Assembly: GCF_019578655.1 (NCBI RefSeq)
Contig: NC_063263.1
Span: 27,403,001-27,467,000, forward strand
Direction: 5' to 3'
Source: Ricinus communis
Taxonomy: Eukaryota; Streptophyta; Magnoliopsida; Malpighiales; Euphorbiaceae
Length of the DNA stretch: 64,000 nucleotides
In this document: positions 48,484-59,948 of the stretch, piece by piece
How the letters are laid out: each line of letters opens with the position of its first letter
Numbering within the stretch: position 1 is the first letter of the stretch
Notes under the pieces: model-generated
The model's input: only the letters and a program-made list of their open reading frames with translations
The model's database searches: none
What the model was told of the DNA's origin: nothing
Program-made: the position numbers and the translations under genes

Positions 48484-49909
48484 TGATATGTACTATCTGT
48501 GTTAGCTACAATCTAAGGCAGTGTACCTATCGATGCAGTCTAGCACTAATGGCGAGTATCAAGGTCGTATTCCTCGGGAAAGTGAAAGCCCATAGTTACT
48601 CCTTTGTTCTTTGTTATATTAACCTAAAATGAGTGATGAATAATTTCTAAACTAACTAATAGCTATAAGCTAAGTTCTAAGGGAGATGCAGGAGTAACCA
48701 AAACAAGAAAGCAAACCCAAAGGGAACTTAAACTAGTTGGAAATCAAGCAAAAGATAAAGGATTGGTGAGTCTAATTATGCTACCCGTGGACAAATTCTT
48801 AACCGAATTTGGTTTCTCTCTCGAGATAATCGAATTCCTAAACCTAATAACCTAAAGTTGTAATCTCTTCCTAACAATTGATTCTTAAATTAGCATTAAG
48901 CTTTAATCCGCCTCTATTAAGCTTTGTTAATTCTTAATCCGGCTAGTTAATTATCCTTATCTCTAAGCGATTATTAACTAGTTCTTGCTATTCAAAATTC
49001 CAATTGCCAAATGGACTTCTCAATCACAGAAAGAAATCTAAACAGACAACTCACAACGTCTCATGAATAATGCATTATCTTATTAATACTGAAGGCAAGA
49101 AGAATACAAAACTAACCCAAACAATCCAATAATATAATACTAAGCCAACATAGTAAAGAAATCCCAATGGATTTAATCAATCTAGCTAATCATGTTCATT
49201 ATCAAAATACACAAGAATTCAATTACAACAATGAGTAAAGGTAGAGAAAACCCGATTACACCCTTGGATGAGAGTAAACAGCCCCAATTCCTCTTACTAG
49301 AATTGAATCGATTCTTGTTCCTCTTGCTCAATTTGAAATCCAATCAACAAACCTCGCCCAATCTTCAATCTCTGAAGGGAATCCGATTGAAATATTGATC
49401 CAAGTCTCCTTTTTCCTTGGTTTCAGCTCAGAAAACCCTTAGGGAGATAAAAGTTAGGGTTTGGAACGTTCTCCCCGCTCTTCTTTTTTCTTTCCTCTCT
49501 TCTTTCTTTTAACTAATTCCCCATGTCGCCTTGCCAACACGACCGTGTTGGTGGCCATGTTCCTAACACGGTTTGGTGTTCTTGGCTGTGTTAGTCTCTG
49601 TGGCCATGCTCCTTAAGAACTTATTTTTCTTTTATGTTTGATGACACCCAACACAGCCGTGTTGGGAACACGGCCAGTGTCAAAACCAACACGGCCATGT
49701 TCAACTTCCTCATGATCGTACTTAGCTTGTTTCGGTAGCTTCGGCATCCAATTATGCTCTAATTCTTCCCTTTATCATCCTTTGACTTGTTTTGGACCTA
49801 ATACACACAAATAGATGCATAGGGTGAGTGTTGGGACCAATTCACATCCAAATGTCCATAAAATCAATCTTAAAAACCCCATTTAGATGTGTGTATTTTA
49901 CGCACATCA
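48484..49909 (-). repeat. 5' LTR of element B (1426 bp)
   Basis: On the plus strand it runs tgatatgtac...acgcacatca. It is bounded on the right by the duplication taagc at 49910-49914. A cacggccgtg cluster lies at 49530-49700. Confidence 0.9.
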
Positions 49910-49914
49910 TAAGC

Positions 49915-50041
49915 ACCTTTTTCTGTACTTTTGCGTTGAGCTAACCTCTTGTAAAGTATTTGATTGAGTTATTTGGTATCTATTTGAGGAGTGAGTTGTT
50001 GATTGCTTGAGGACAAGCAAATGCTTAAGTGTCGAGTAGTT
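49915..50041 (+). mobile_element. Element A 3' internal tail with decayed polypurine tract
   Basis: It continues the internal sequence of A after element B. It has the ttgctt/aagcaa hairpin at about 50003-50021, then aagtgtcgagtagtt, where related elements have aagtgtggggt, directly before the 3' LTR at 50042. Confidence 0.8.
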
Positions 50042-50102
50042 TGATGTAGATGATTCTATGCATATTTATTGACTGTTTATCAGTCATTTATTCATGTATT
50101 TA

Positions 50103-51472
50103 TTGACTAGTTTTATTAGCTACAATCTAAGGCAATGTACCTATCGATGCAGTCTAGCACTAATGGCGAGTATCAAGGTCTTATTTCTCGGGAAAGTGAA
50201 AGCCTAGAGTTACTTCTTTGTTCTTTGTTATATTAACCTGAGATATATGATGAATAATTTCTAAACTAACTAATAGCTAGAGGCTAAGTTCTAAGGGAGA
50301 TGCAGGAATGAATGGATAAATGAAATAACCAAGACAAGAAAGCAAACCCAAAGGGAACCTAAACTAGTTGGTGATCAAACAAAAGATAAATGATTGATGA
50401 ATCCAATTATGCTACCCGTGGATGAATTCTTAAACCTAATAACCTAAAGTTGGAATCTCTTCCTAACGATTGATTCTTAAATTAGCATTAAGCTTTAATC
50501 TGCCTCTATTAAGCTTTGTTAATTCTTAATCCGGCTAATTAATTATCCTTATCTCTAAGTGATTACTAACCAGTTCTTGCTATTCAAAATTCCAATTGCC
50601 AAATGGACTTCTCAATCACACAAAGCAATCTAAACACCACAATTCACAACATCTCATGAATAATGCTATCTTATTAATGCTGAAAGCAAGAAGAATACAA
50701 AACCAACTCAAACAATCCAACAATATAATATTAAGCCAACATAGTAAAGAAATCCCGATGGATTTAATCAGTCTAGCTAAACATGTTCATGTTTAAAACA
50801 ATCTAGGAAATTAATTATAATGAAAGAATAATGAAAATAAAACATGTACACCCTTTTCTCTCGAATTGGATGAACAACTCCAAATCTGGATCTACACTTT
50901 GATTAATCTCCCAAATTGCCTCTTGAATTTCTCCACTACTGTTTTGCACTCGGAACCTTGCGATTCCGGGATTCTTCCTCCCTGCAACTCTCTCTCGCAC
51001 TCAATACTATGCAGAAACCGAACCAGCCGCCCGGGCTCTATGTCACTCCTTCCCCCTCTTTCTTCTCTTTTTACCCTACAAAATATGTTATCCTTATATA
51101 TTTAATTCAGCACGGCCGTGGTCTGGAGTCTAGGCCGTGCTGAAACTGTGAATATCACACAACTAGGGTTTCACCATGGCCGTGTTGCCCCCCGTGCTGG
51201 AGGCCGTGGTGGCTACAGAAACCGTGCTCAAACCATTGTTTTGAAGTCCAACTTTCGATGGTTGGTCACGGCCAGAGTCCAGGCCGTGATGGTCAGCATG
51301 GCCTTGACTTAGGCCGTGCTCAATGTGTGCAATGCGGGCTCTTGTCCGATCTTGATGAATTCTTGTCCGTTTCCGCATGTATTGATCTATAATTGCTTAA
51401 ACACGGATGATGGTCCTATAAATGCTCCTGAAATGCAAAAGAAGACAAAACACGGGTAAACTATGCACATCA
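50103..51472 (-). repeat. 3' LTR of element E (1370 bp)
   Basis: It is collinear with the 5' LTR 56120-57614. It lacks about 75 bp near its minus-strand start, where it jumps from gcatag to tttacccgtg. The TATA-like tatataag on the minus strand (about 51090-51098) sits just downstream of the cacggccgtg cluster at 51110-51340. The block near 50430, present in other copies, has lost about 40 bp. Confidence 0.85.
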
Positions 51473-53344
51473 AATGACCCCACACTTAAGCTATTGCTTG
51501 TCCTCAAGCAATTAACAACTCACCTCATAAAACTGCAGTTAGCAATTCCTTACAGTTTATGCCCCTAGTCCATAACAGATAGTATCCGACACATCTCAAA
51601 GGATACTCAATCATAAATCAAATTGCAAATCATTAACAGAGAATGGAAATAATATTAATGCATGAATAACTTAAATGACAACTCAATACAAACATCACGA
51701 ACCAATGCCTTAGTGGGATCACTCAAGTCGCTCAAAGTGTATATTAGGTGAATAATAAATCCCTTAAAATTAATGCACAAGACCCGCTCACCATAAGCTT
51801 GCTCATAAATCATATCTTCACTACTGTGAACAAGTAAATACCAAAATCAAAGGGTCTTTACCAAGGTTATAATGGGGCTAAGGTAAAGGTACGGAGATTT
51901 GGACAGAAGTGTGAAAATGCTGGAATTCGTGCGATAAACAATAGTATATGCTCAAAGGATTAAATGCCTAAGATCACAAAAAGAATCATTCACTAAAATT
52001 TCTACTTCATAGAATAATGCTCGCAAATGCTCTAAATCCAATAAAGAGATAAATAATTAAAGAATTTTGTTTATTATATTTTTTTTCTTCTTTTTTTTTC
52101 TTTTTTTCTTTTTTCTTTTTTTCTTTTTTCTTTTTTTTTAATAATGAACTAGCAGCTTATTAGCGACCGCTGCATACAACTCGAATAAACATAAAGAGTA
52201 ACAAATACAAATTGGATCAAAGGGAGCATTTAAAATATCAAAAAGATTTAATGAATTTACCAATATAGCAACTGGCATTTTAATCCCACATAAAGTTGAA
52301 CAAATCATAGAAAGAAATTCCAGCATAAGGGTAAAGGAAAGATAAATGTAAAGAATGGTATAATTGAAGTGTATAGGTATAGATTATGAAGAAAAGGTGA
52401 AGGCTCAAAATTGGCTAACTAATGGAAACATAAAATGATAGGCTTTTGGTCAAATGTGGTGAATCCTAAATCGTCCAAATCATCTCATGGTATTCACAAT
52501 ATTCATGTAACTTCAACACGCATTACACAGCAAGTTCTAGAAGCAAAGTCAAGTACAATGCACACTCAAACAAGAAATATAAAGAGCATAAGTATAATGA
52601 ATGCTCAACAGGCTCAAAATCTCACTTTGAGGTGTGGTATTAGGTGCAATTGGTTCACAACATCATTAATTGAATCATTACTTAAGAAACACATGCATAT
52701 GACATTAATAACGTTCTAAGTTAAAATTTGACAATTCGAAAAATAATTAAATAACACCAGTTTAACCTGGAAGGGTTGATGTGTAAAACACCATCAATTT
52801 TTTTCCAAGGACAATGAACAACAAAGAAAAGTAACTACAATTCTATAAATCAAGTCATTAATCAGCTCAAAAATAGCATACTCAAGTGCATAAAAACACA
52901 GTGTTCTAACATCCTAACAATACACAACACCTAGTGATAGCAATTTCAGATATATCTAAGAATCATATGAGAGAGTAGGATTATAAGGTTTACCCACAAC
53001 CACCCCACACTTGAAAAACACACTGTCCTCAGTGTAAAATGTTGTGGATATCCTGCATGGGATGCTCAACTAAGAGAACAAAGGCAATACAATCCAAGTG
53101 CATGACATGTATGAAAAATAAAGTAAATAAATGCAGAAAAATAAAAAGATCAAGGGGATCACTGATCATCCATCAAGGCCGATGTTGTGGAAATTCAGTG
53201 CCTCCTCGGTAGAATCTGAAAATAATAAAATAAAGAAATAAAATCGAAACTGAAACAAAAATTAAATAAAATATGAAAACTAAAACTAATAAAATATTTC
53301 AAAACAGAAGGTTAAAATATTAGAAATTAAAGATAAAAATCAGG
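51473..53344 (-). mobile_element. Element E 3' internal non-coding region
   Basis: There are two hairpin plus purine-tract modules on the minus strand: an inner one at 53035-53001 (cactgaggacagtg, then aagtgtggggt) and a terminal one at 51520-51473 directly before the LTR. A pyrimidine-rich run (mainly t with c every 5-10 bases) lies at 52077-52140. The piece 51473-52140 matches element Z at 1-719 in reverse. No coding sequence is supported. Confidence 0.75.
52077..52140. repeat. Polypyrimidine simple repeat
   Basis: About 64 bp of T runs broken by single C bases. The matching purine run in element Z is at about 88-120 and is shorter. Confidence 0.9.
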
Positions 53345-55960
53345 GTGCCTCCCAAAAGCGCTTCTTTTTGATGTGATGAGTCTTCTTAGCTGGACTCATG
53401 GTGAAAGTCAAATGGGCGTGATCGACGACCATCCATCCTTCTTCCAAGCAAATGGCTTCAAGTATCCGCTTAGAGGGATAATCGTCAATTTCCTCTTCCC
53501 GACTATCAAGCAAGCTGCCAGTATGATGGGTAAAACTCGCTCCTCGTATAATTGCACATAGTCATGATGCTCTAGGGGCTCTTCCAATTTGAAAGCTGAA
53601 GTTTCACCAATTGGAAGGATCGACGGTTGGGCAATTTCTTCAAGAACGTCGATGGTTTTCTCTAGTCCTTGGCTTGGTTCACTTGCTAGAAGAAACTCGA
53701 GCTCCTCCAAGACTTCTTCATTGGATAACTCATGCTCATCTTCCATCATCGAAGGGACTTGTGGAAAATCCACCAAAAATTTCTCTAACTGCAACTCCTT
53801 GTTGATAGTCTTTTAAAGGAATCGTGTTTGCCTCTTCCTTTTCTGGTTCCATCTCCATGTTCAAGAAATCGTCCTGCATAGAAGCATCATCGTCAAACAT
53901 AGTAGATAAACCAGAAAAATTCTCACCTGAACGCAAAGTGATGGCGCTCAAATGTTCCTCGAATTCAGTAGCGTTTGATGGAGTTCCCAATTGCTCTTCA
54001 GCTAGTAACTTGAAGATCAAGCCTACTTGATGCTCTATGTTCTTAATGGAGGCTTGTTGACTTTCAAGTACCCTCTATGTTTGTTGGAATCTATCATCAA
54101 GACTTGTAATGAACCTCATCATCAGCTCCTCCGACACTAACTCTTCATCTTGAGTTGAAGGTGCAAGATTAGGCTGCTGATGTGGTTGCTGAGATTCTGG
54201 TGGTTCTGGGCCATCTAAGCTCCATCCAAAGGGTGAATGAGTGCTCCACTCTTGATCATAGGTGCTTCCATACGAGTCATTTGGCTAACTTCCCATATAA
54301 TTCACCTGTTCATAGTTATAAGAACAATGAGCAACATCACTATACAATGGATAATCATTACTCAAATGTAAACCACAACAAAATTGATGTGCATAAAATA
54401 CACACATCTAAATGGAACTTTTAAGATTGATTTTATGGATATTTGGATGTGAATTGGTCCCAACACTCACCCTATGTGTCTGTTTGTGTGCATTAGTTCC
54501 AAAAGAGGTCAAAGAATGATAATGGGAAGAATTGGAGCATAATTGGATGTCAAAGCTGCCGAAACAAGCTAAGTACGAGCATGAGGAAGCTGAACATGGC
54601 CGTGTTGGTTTCAACACTGGCCATGTTCCCAACACAGGCACTAACACGGCCGTTTTGGATGCATCCAAAACATCAAAGAAAAAGAAGTTTTTTAGGGAGC
54701 ACGGCCGTGTTGGCGGCGACAGGGGGAATTAATTAAAAGAAAGAAGAGAGGAAAGAAAAGAGAAGGGCGGGGGAGAATGTCCCAAACCCTAACTTTTCCC
54801 TCCCTAAGGGTTTTCTGAGCTGGAACCAAGAGAAAATGAGACTTGGTTCAAGGTTTCAATCGGATTCCCTTCAAAGATTGAAGATTGGGCAAGGTTCGTT
54901 GATTGGTTTTCAAATCGAGCAAGAGGAATAAGAATCGATTCAATTCGAGCAAGAGGAATTGGGGCTGTTTACTCTCATCCAAGGGTGTAATCGGGTTTTC
55001 TCTACCTTTAGTCATTGTTGTAATTGAATTCTTGTGTATTTTGATAATGAACATGATTAGCTAGATTGAATAAATCCATTGGGATTTCTTTACTATGTTG
55101 GCTTAGTATTATATTGTTGGATTGTTTGGGTTAGTTTTGTATTCTTTTTGCTTTCAGTATTAATAAGATAATGCATCATTCATGAGACATTGTGAATTGT
55201 GTGTTTAGATTGCTTAGTGTGATTGAGAAGTCCATTTAGCAATTGGAATTTTGAATAGCAAGAACTGGTTAATAATCGCTTAGAGATAAGGTTAATTAAC
55301 TAGCCGAATTAAGAATTAACAAAGCTTAATAGGGGTGGATTAAAGCTTAATGCTAATTTAAGAATCAATTGTTAGGAAGAGATTCCAACTTTAGGTTATT
55401 AGGTTTAGGAATTCGGTTATCTCGAGAGAGAAACCGAATTCGGTTGAGAATTCATCCACGGGTAGCATAATTAGACTCTCCAATCCTTTATCTTTTGTTT
55501 GATTGCCAACTAGTTTAGGTTCCCTTTGGGTTTGCTTTCTTGTCTTGGTTATTTTAGTTATCAGTTACTCCTGCATCTCCCTTAGAACTTAGCTTGTAGC
55601 TATTAGTTAGTTTCGAAATTATTCATCACTCATTTTAGGTTAATATAATAAAGAATAAAGGAGTAACTCTGGGTCTTCACTTTCCCGAGGAATACGACCT
55701 TCATACTCGCTATTAGTGCTCGACTGCATCGATAGGTACACTGCCTTAAATTGTAGCTAACACAAGTAGCACACATCAAAAATTCACAAAAAACATGAGA
55801 TAAAAGGATAGGAATGGAGAGTTGATCGGTAGCCCTGCACAACAATTCCACTCAAGCTTCTAAAGATGCATGGGTATCCTAATTTTTAGCACTCTCTTGG
55901 TTCCTAATCCCATTTTCCAACGCATCATACAAAAAGTTTGAATTTAACATTGAACCTCCT
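53345..55960 (-). pseudogene. Element E gag-like remnant, split by solo LTR F
   Basis: The start lies near 55950 (MLNSNFLYDALENG in broken frames), matching the element B protein. Codons to about 55784 are followed by the LTR F insertion and resume at 54379. The recognisable later parts are the SAITLRSGENFS block (near 53940) and the acidic segment 53794-53408 that ends with the YVQLYEERVLPIIL block. The basic peptide MSPAKKTHHIKKKRF lies at 53400-53356. Stops and a frame change between 53820 and 53790 break it further. There is no RT. Confidence 0.65.
54385..55778 (+). repeat. Solo LTR F (B family, 1394 bp)
   Basis: It runs tgatgtgcataaaatac...gcacacatca and is flanked by perfect 5-bp duplications aaaat at 54380-54384 and 55779-55783. 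The uninterrupted site is seen in element B at about 48122-48140 (acaacaaaattcacaaa). It has no internal region, so it arose by recombination between two LTRs. Confidence 0.93.
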
Positions 55961-56095
55961 TATCATTTACTACCTGAATCATAAACTTAACTAAATAAAT
56001 ATGTACAAACAAAACATAAATAAATATAAATAAAATAAAAAATAAAAAAATGGCTAAATTAACAAATAGCAAATTTCACTATAGTTCTCAAACAT

Positions 56096-56113
56096 TCCCC
56101 GGCAACAGCGCCA
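56096..56113 (-). other. Primer binding site of element E, tRNA-Asp type
   Basis: The minus strand reads tggcgctgttgccgggga, 17 of 18 bases the same as the element A site, six bases from the LTR end. Confidence 0.88.
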
Positions 56114-56119
56114 AAAACT

Positions 56120-57614
56120 TGATGTGTTGCTACTTGTGTTAGCTATAATCTAAGGCAGTGTACCTAACGATGCAGTCTAGCACTAATGGCGAGTATCAAG
56201 GTCGTATTCCTCAGGAAATTGAAAGCCCAGAGTTATTCTTTGTTCTTTGTTATATTAACCTAAGATGAATGATGAATAATTTCTAAACTAACTAATAGCT
56301 ACAAGCTAAGTTGTAAGGGAGATGCAAGAATGAATGGATAAATGAAATAACCAAGACAAGAAAGCAAACCCAGAAGGAACCTAAACTAGTTGGTGATCAA
56401 ACAAAAGATAAATGATTGATGAATCCAATTATGCTACCCGTGGATGAATTCTTAACTGAATTCGATTTCTCTCTCGAGATAACTGACTTCCTAAACCTAA
56501 TAACCTAAAGTTGGAATCTCTTCCTAACGATTGATTCTTAAATTAGCATTAAGATTTAATCCGCCTCTATTAAGCTTTGTTAATTCTTAATCCGACTAGT
56601 TAATTATCCTTATCTCTAAGCGATTAATAACCAGTTCTTGCTATTCAAAATTCCAATTGCCAAATGGACTTCTCAATGACACAAAGCAATCTAAACACCA
56701 CAATTCACAAAGTCTCATGAATAATGCTATCTTATTAATACCGAAAGCAAGAAGAATACAAAACCAACTCAAACAATCCAACAATATAATATTAAGCCAA
56801 CATAGTAAAGAAATCCCAATGGATTTAATCAATCTAGCTAAACATGTTCATTTTTAAAACAATCTAGGAAATCAATTACAATGAAAGAATAATGAAAATA
56901 AAACATGTACACCCTTTTCTCTCGAATTGGATGAACAGCTCCAAATTTGGATCTACACTTTGATTAATCTCCCAAATTGCCTCTTAAATTGCTCCACTAC
57001 TGTTTTGTACTCGGAACCTTGCGATTCCGGGATTCTTCCTCCCTGCAACTCTCTCTCGCACTCAATACTGTGCAGAAACCGAACCAGCCGCCCTGGCTCT
57101 ATGTCACTCCTTCCCCCTCTTTCTTCTCTTTTTACCCTAAAGAATATGTTTTCCTTATATATTTCATTCAGCATGGCCGTGGTCAAGGCCGTGCTGCTGA
57201 AACTGTGAATCTCATACAACTAGGGTTTCACCACGGCCGTGTTGGCCCCCGTGCTGGCCACCACGGGCCGTGCTGGAGGCCGTGGTGGCTACGAAAACCG
57301 TGCTCAGACCATTATTTTGAAGAGCAAGTTTCGATGGTTGGTCGTAGCCAGAGTCTTGGCTGTGATGGTCAGCACGGCCTTAACTCAGGCCGTGCTCAAT
57401 GTGTGCAACACGGGCTCTTATCCGATCTTGATGAATTCTCGTCCGTTTCCGCACGTATTGATCTATAATTGCTTAAACACGGATGATGGTCCTATAAATG
57501 CTCCTGAAATGCAAAAGAAGACAAAACACGGGTAATCTGGGAATAAAAGCATAATAATTGCTAAGAACATGCGCAATAATATGCAAGCAAATATGTGTAA
57601 GACTATGCAAATCA
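56120..57614 (-). repeat. 5' LTR of element E (1495 bp)
   Basis: On the plus strand it runs tgatgtgttgctac...ctatgcaaatca. A dense cacggccgtg cluster lies at 57170-57410. The gaattggatgaacagctcc block and the following 200 bp match element Z at about 1190-1420 in reverse. Confidence 0.88.
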
Positions 57615-58940
57615 ATTTGATTCATATTTATTCCTGTTTGATCGCACTTTGGTATGTTTCTGAGTTTTTTCGGTTTTCAAACTCCTTGATGGGAAATTGA
57701 TTGATTTCCGGCAGAAACCAAGCTATATGGATGATTTACACATATTAGATGTTTGTCGGACTTGATTCCTTGATTAGCGCGCAATTTGAATCCTTTGCAC
57801 AGGCAATTGCACGGCCATGCACATTTGCACAGCCTCCCTTGCCCGTTGCCCGGGCTGTGCATATTTGCACGGGCCGTGGCACGAGCCATGGGATGGGCTA
57901 GGGCACTTCTGCTTATAAGTAGGCGCACGTAAAATGAGACAGGGTTCCACTTATGATTTATGGACTTATCTACGCACGCGACCCCTTACTTCTACACCTC
58001 TATTCTTGACATTTTAGGAGACCAGCGTCAGTTCAAAGGATTGATTTGGGAGATTCAAGCAAAGATTGAAGTTTCTAGACGATAGACCGAGACATCCGAG
58101 ATCCATAGTTGAGGCTGGTTTCAGAATTGGTGCTTGCGACATTTCCACTCCGATTCGAGAGAAGAGGGGTTACATGTTCCATTTCCTTTTATGTTGTTTA
58201 TTTCCTTTTATATTTATTTCTTTCATTATGAGTAGCTAGGGCTGCCGAATCCATTGGGGTTCACCTTTGTTGATGGATTGTGCTTAACTATTATATTTTT
58301 ATTTACCATTCTTATAATCTTCTTATTGTTTAGTAATAAAGTTTGATTCAGTTAATTTGAGACGTTGAATTAATTGTCTTTTAGGTTGTTTCTTGACATT
58401 GAGAAATGCTTATTACAACTGGAAATTGAATAGTAAGAACTGGTAGTTAACACTTAGAGATAAAGTTAATTCACTCGCCGGATTAAGAATTAACAACTCT
58501 TAATAGATCTAAATCACGCTTATGCTAATCTATAATAATCTGATAGGAAGAGATTCCATTAGGTTAGTGCAGGTTTAGGAACTTGGTGAGCTCGAGACAG
58601 GAGCCGAGTTCGATTCAGGATTTAGGCACGGGTAGCAAGATTGGTAATTTATAAAATCAACCTTAGAATTCCATCACTTAGGTCCCCTTCGGGTTTGCTT
58701 CTTTTGTTACGGTTGTCTTTCGATTGTCAGTTGCTGTTCATTCCTTTATTTGCATTTATAATCATTAGTTAATTAATTTAGACTTCTCACACCTTATTTC
58801 ATACTAGATAACATAACGAACAGTAGTAACTTTAGGTTCACCCGATCTCCAAGGATACGACCTTGATACTCACTAGTGCTAGGCCGCATCAATAGGTTCA
58901 CTGCCTTAGGTGTAGGTTGCATCAGTAGCCCATCAGCGCC

Positions 58941-59948
58941 TGATTAATAGAAATTAAATCTAAGTCATGAAAATATATATTGTATTAGAGAATTCTAATA
59001 ATAAAATTTACATGTTGTCTCCCATGCTCGTGATGGATAGTTGTGCCTCCTATATGGGTAGATAGTCTAGAGCTATCAAAAGCATGTGACAGTTGATTTC
59101 AAAAATACTGCTCTAACATTCACTTAGCTTTAGGCATGTTCCATTCCTGTTGCCATCTCTACCATGCTTCCAGATCCATGAACTCTGGATTTTTTGCCGC
59201 ATTCTTTATCTTGCATATCATATCACGATCTCAAGTAGCAGCTTTCTTCTTCCATGCCTCTCGAACAAGAGCATCTACAACTTCTTTCCACAAGCACTGT
59301 TTCTGCAATAATATAAATAAATTATAGGTTAGACATATCATATATATTTATATACTTTTCTAAATGCCATTTATTAAAATATATTAAATTCATCAAAGTA
59401 GAAGTCCTTAGTTTCCTTATAAACTAATTTCCACTAGATCCCCTCCATGTTTATCTTCTTCTTAAAAATCTTTTGAATTTGCATGAGTAAGACCTAGAGG
59501 GCTCCAAATTGTAAGTAAACATATACAATATAATAGATATTAGTGCATATGAATCAATAAATATTTTTACAAATATTAAGTGATAAAATAAAGTATAAAT
59601 TGCTTATATATTATTGCGCAAGTGGACTTGTAATGTGTCGACCCAGAATCAGGATGGGTTATGGGTATATGGTGTTTCAGATACTGTAGGTGTCAATGGA
59701 GGTGGAGCTGGTACATCCAGTGATGTAGGTGGTGATGGATAGTGTGTACTCGGAGGGCGAGGTGGTGGATGTGATGATGAAGGCTGTAAAGTCAAAGCCT
59801 ATATAAGAGGTGGATGTGGTGGTGGTGTAGTATTTATGGTAAAAGGTGGAGAATGTATAATAGTAAGTGGAGGATGTGTGGTGGGTAAAGGAGATGATAT
59901 AGGTGTAGTAGATTGATGCCTACTGACATCTCTCTTCCTACCTGTCAT
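58941..59948 (-). pseudogene. CACTA transposon second ORF, 5' exons (Transposase_24-like)
   Basis: On the minus strand an ATG at 59948 opens a Pro-rich N-terminus (blocks such as HPPLTIIHSPPFTI), interrupted by one stop near 59800. A segment near 59640 (PSWFWVDTLQVHLRNN) and the block at 59300-59150 (KEVVDALVREAWKKKAAT, then ICKIKNAAKNPEF) follow. After that comes a block like HIGGTTIHHEHGRQH near 59060-59020. This order resembles the plant Transposase_24 family linked to En/Spm elements. The ORF then continues at 16886 across element A. Stops in several exons show that it is dead. Confidence 0.6.

Larger units (their letters stand above)
22554..49909 (-). mobile_element. Element B: non-autonomous Athila-type retrotransposon inserted in A
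   Basis: It is flanked by the 5-bp duplication taagc at 22549-22553 and 49910-49914. Removing it rejoins the internal sequence of A (cttatggtaagc to taagcacc). The 3' LTR is 22554-23984 and the 5' LTR 48484-49909. Its own internal sequence is 46881-48483 and 23985-24301. Element C and LTR D with the virus array lie between. The coding remnant is gag-like; RT and integrase are absent. Confidence 0.85.
50103..57614 (-). mobile_element. Element E: non-autonomous Athila-type retrotransposon in the 3' LTR of A
   Basis: The 3' LTR is 50103-51472, the internal region 51473-56119 and the 5' LTR 56120-57614. The flanks attta (50098-50102) and atttg (57615-57619) are a one-mismatch 5-bp target-site duplication. 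The primer site is at 56096-56113. It has gag remnants only and no RT or integrase. The solo LTR F is nested in it. Confidence 0.8.
16887..58935 (+). mobile_element. Element A: Athila-type LTR retrotransposon holding all other elements of the stack
   Basis: Both LTR ends are tgatg...catca, and the element is flanked by the 5-bp target-site duplication gcgcc at 16882-16886 and 58936-58940. The 5' LTR is 16887-18235; the 3' LTR is 50042-50102 plus 57615-58935, split by element E. The own internal sequence is 18236-22553 and 49915-50041, split by element B. It encodes gag and aspartic protease only and has no visible RT, RNase H or integrase. The host site is inside the duplicated CACTA exons. 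Confidence 0.88.
50042..58935 (+). repeat. 3' LTR of element A, split by element E
   Basis: The first 61 bp (50042-50102) and the rest (57615-58935) together match the 5' LTR of A throughout. It ends gcccatca, followed by the target-site duplication gcgcc. Confidence 0.88.

Noticed and set aside
52077..52140. Polypyrimidine run considered as a regulatory site or intron signal
   Set aside because: It is a simple repeat in the non-coding part of element E with a shorter homologue in Z; no supporting context.
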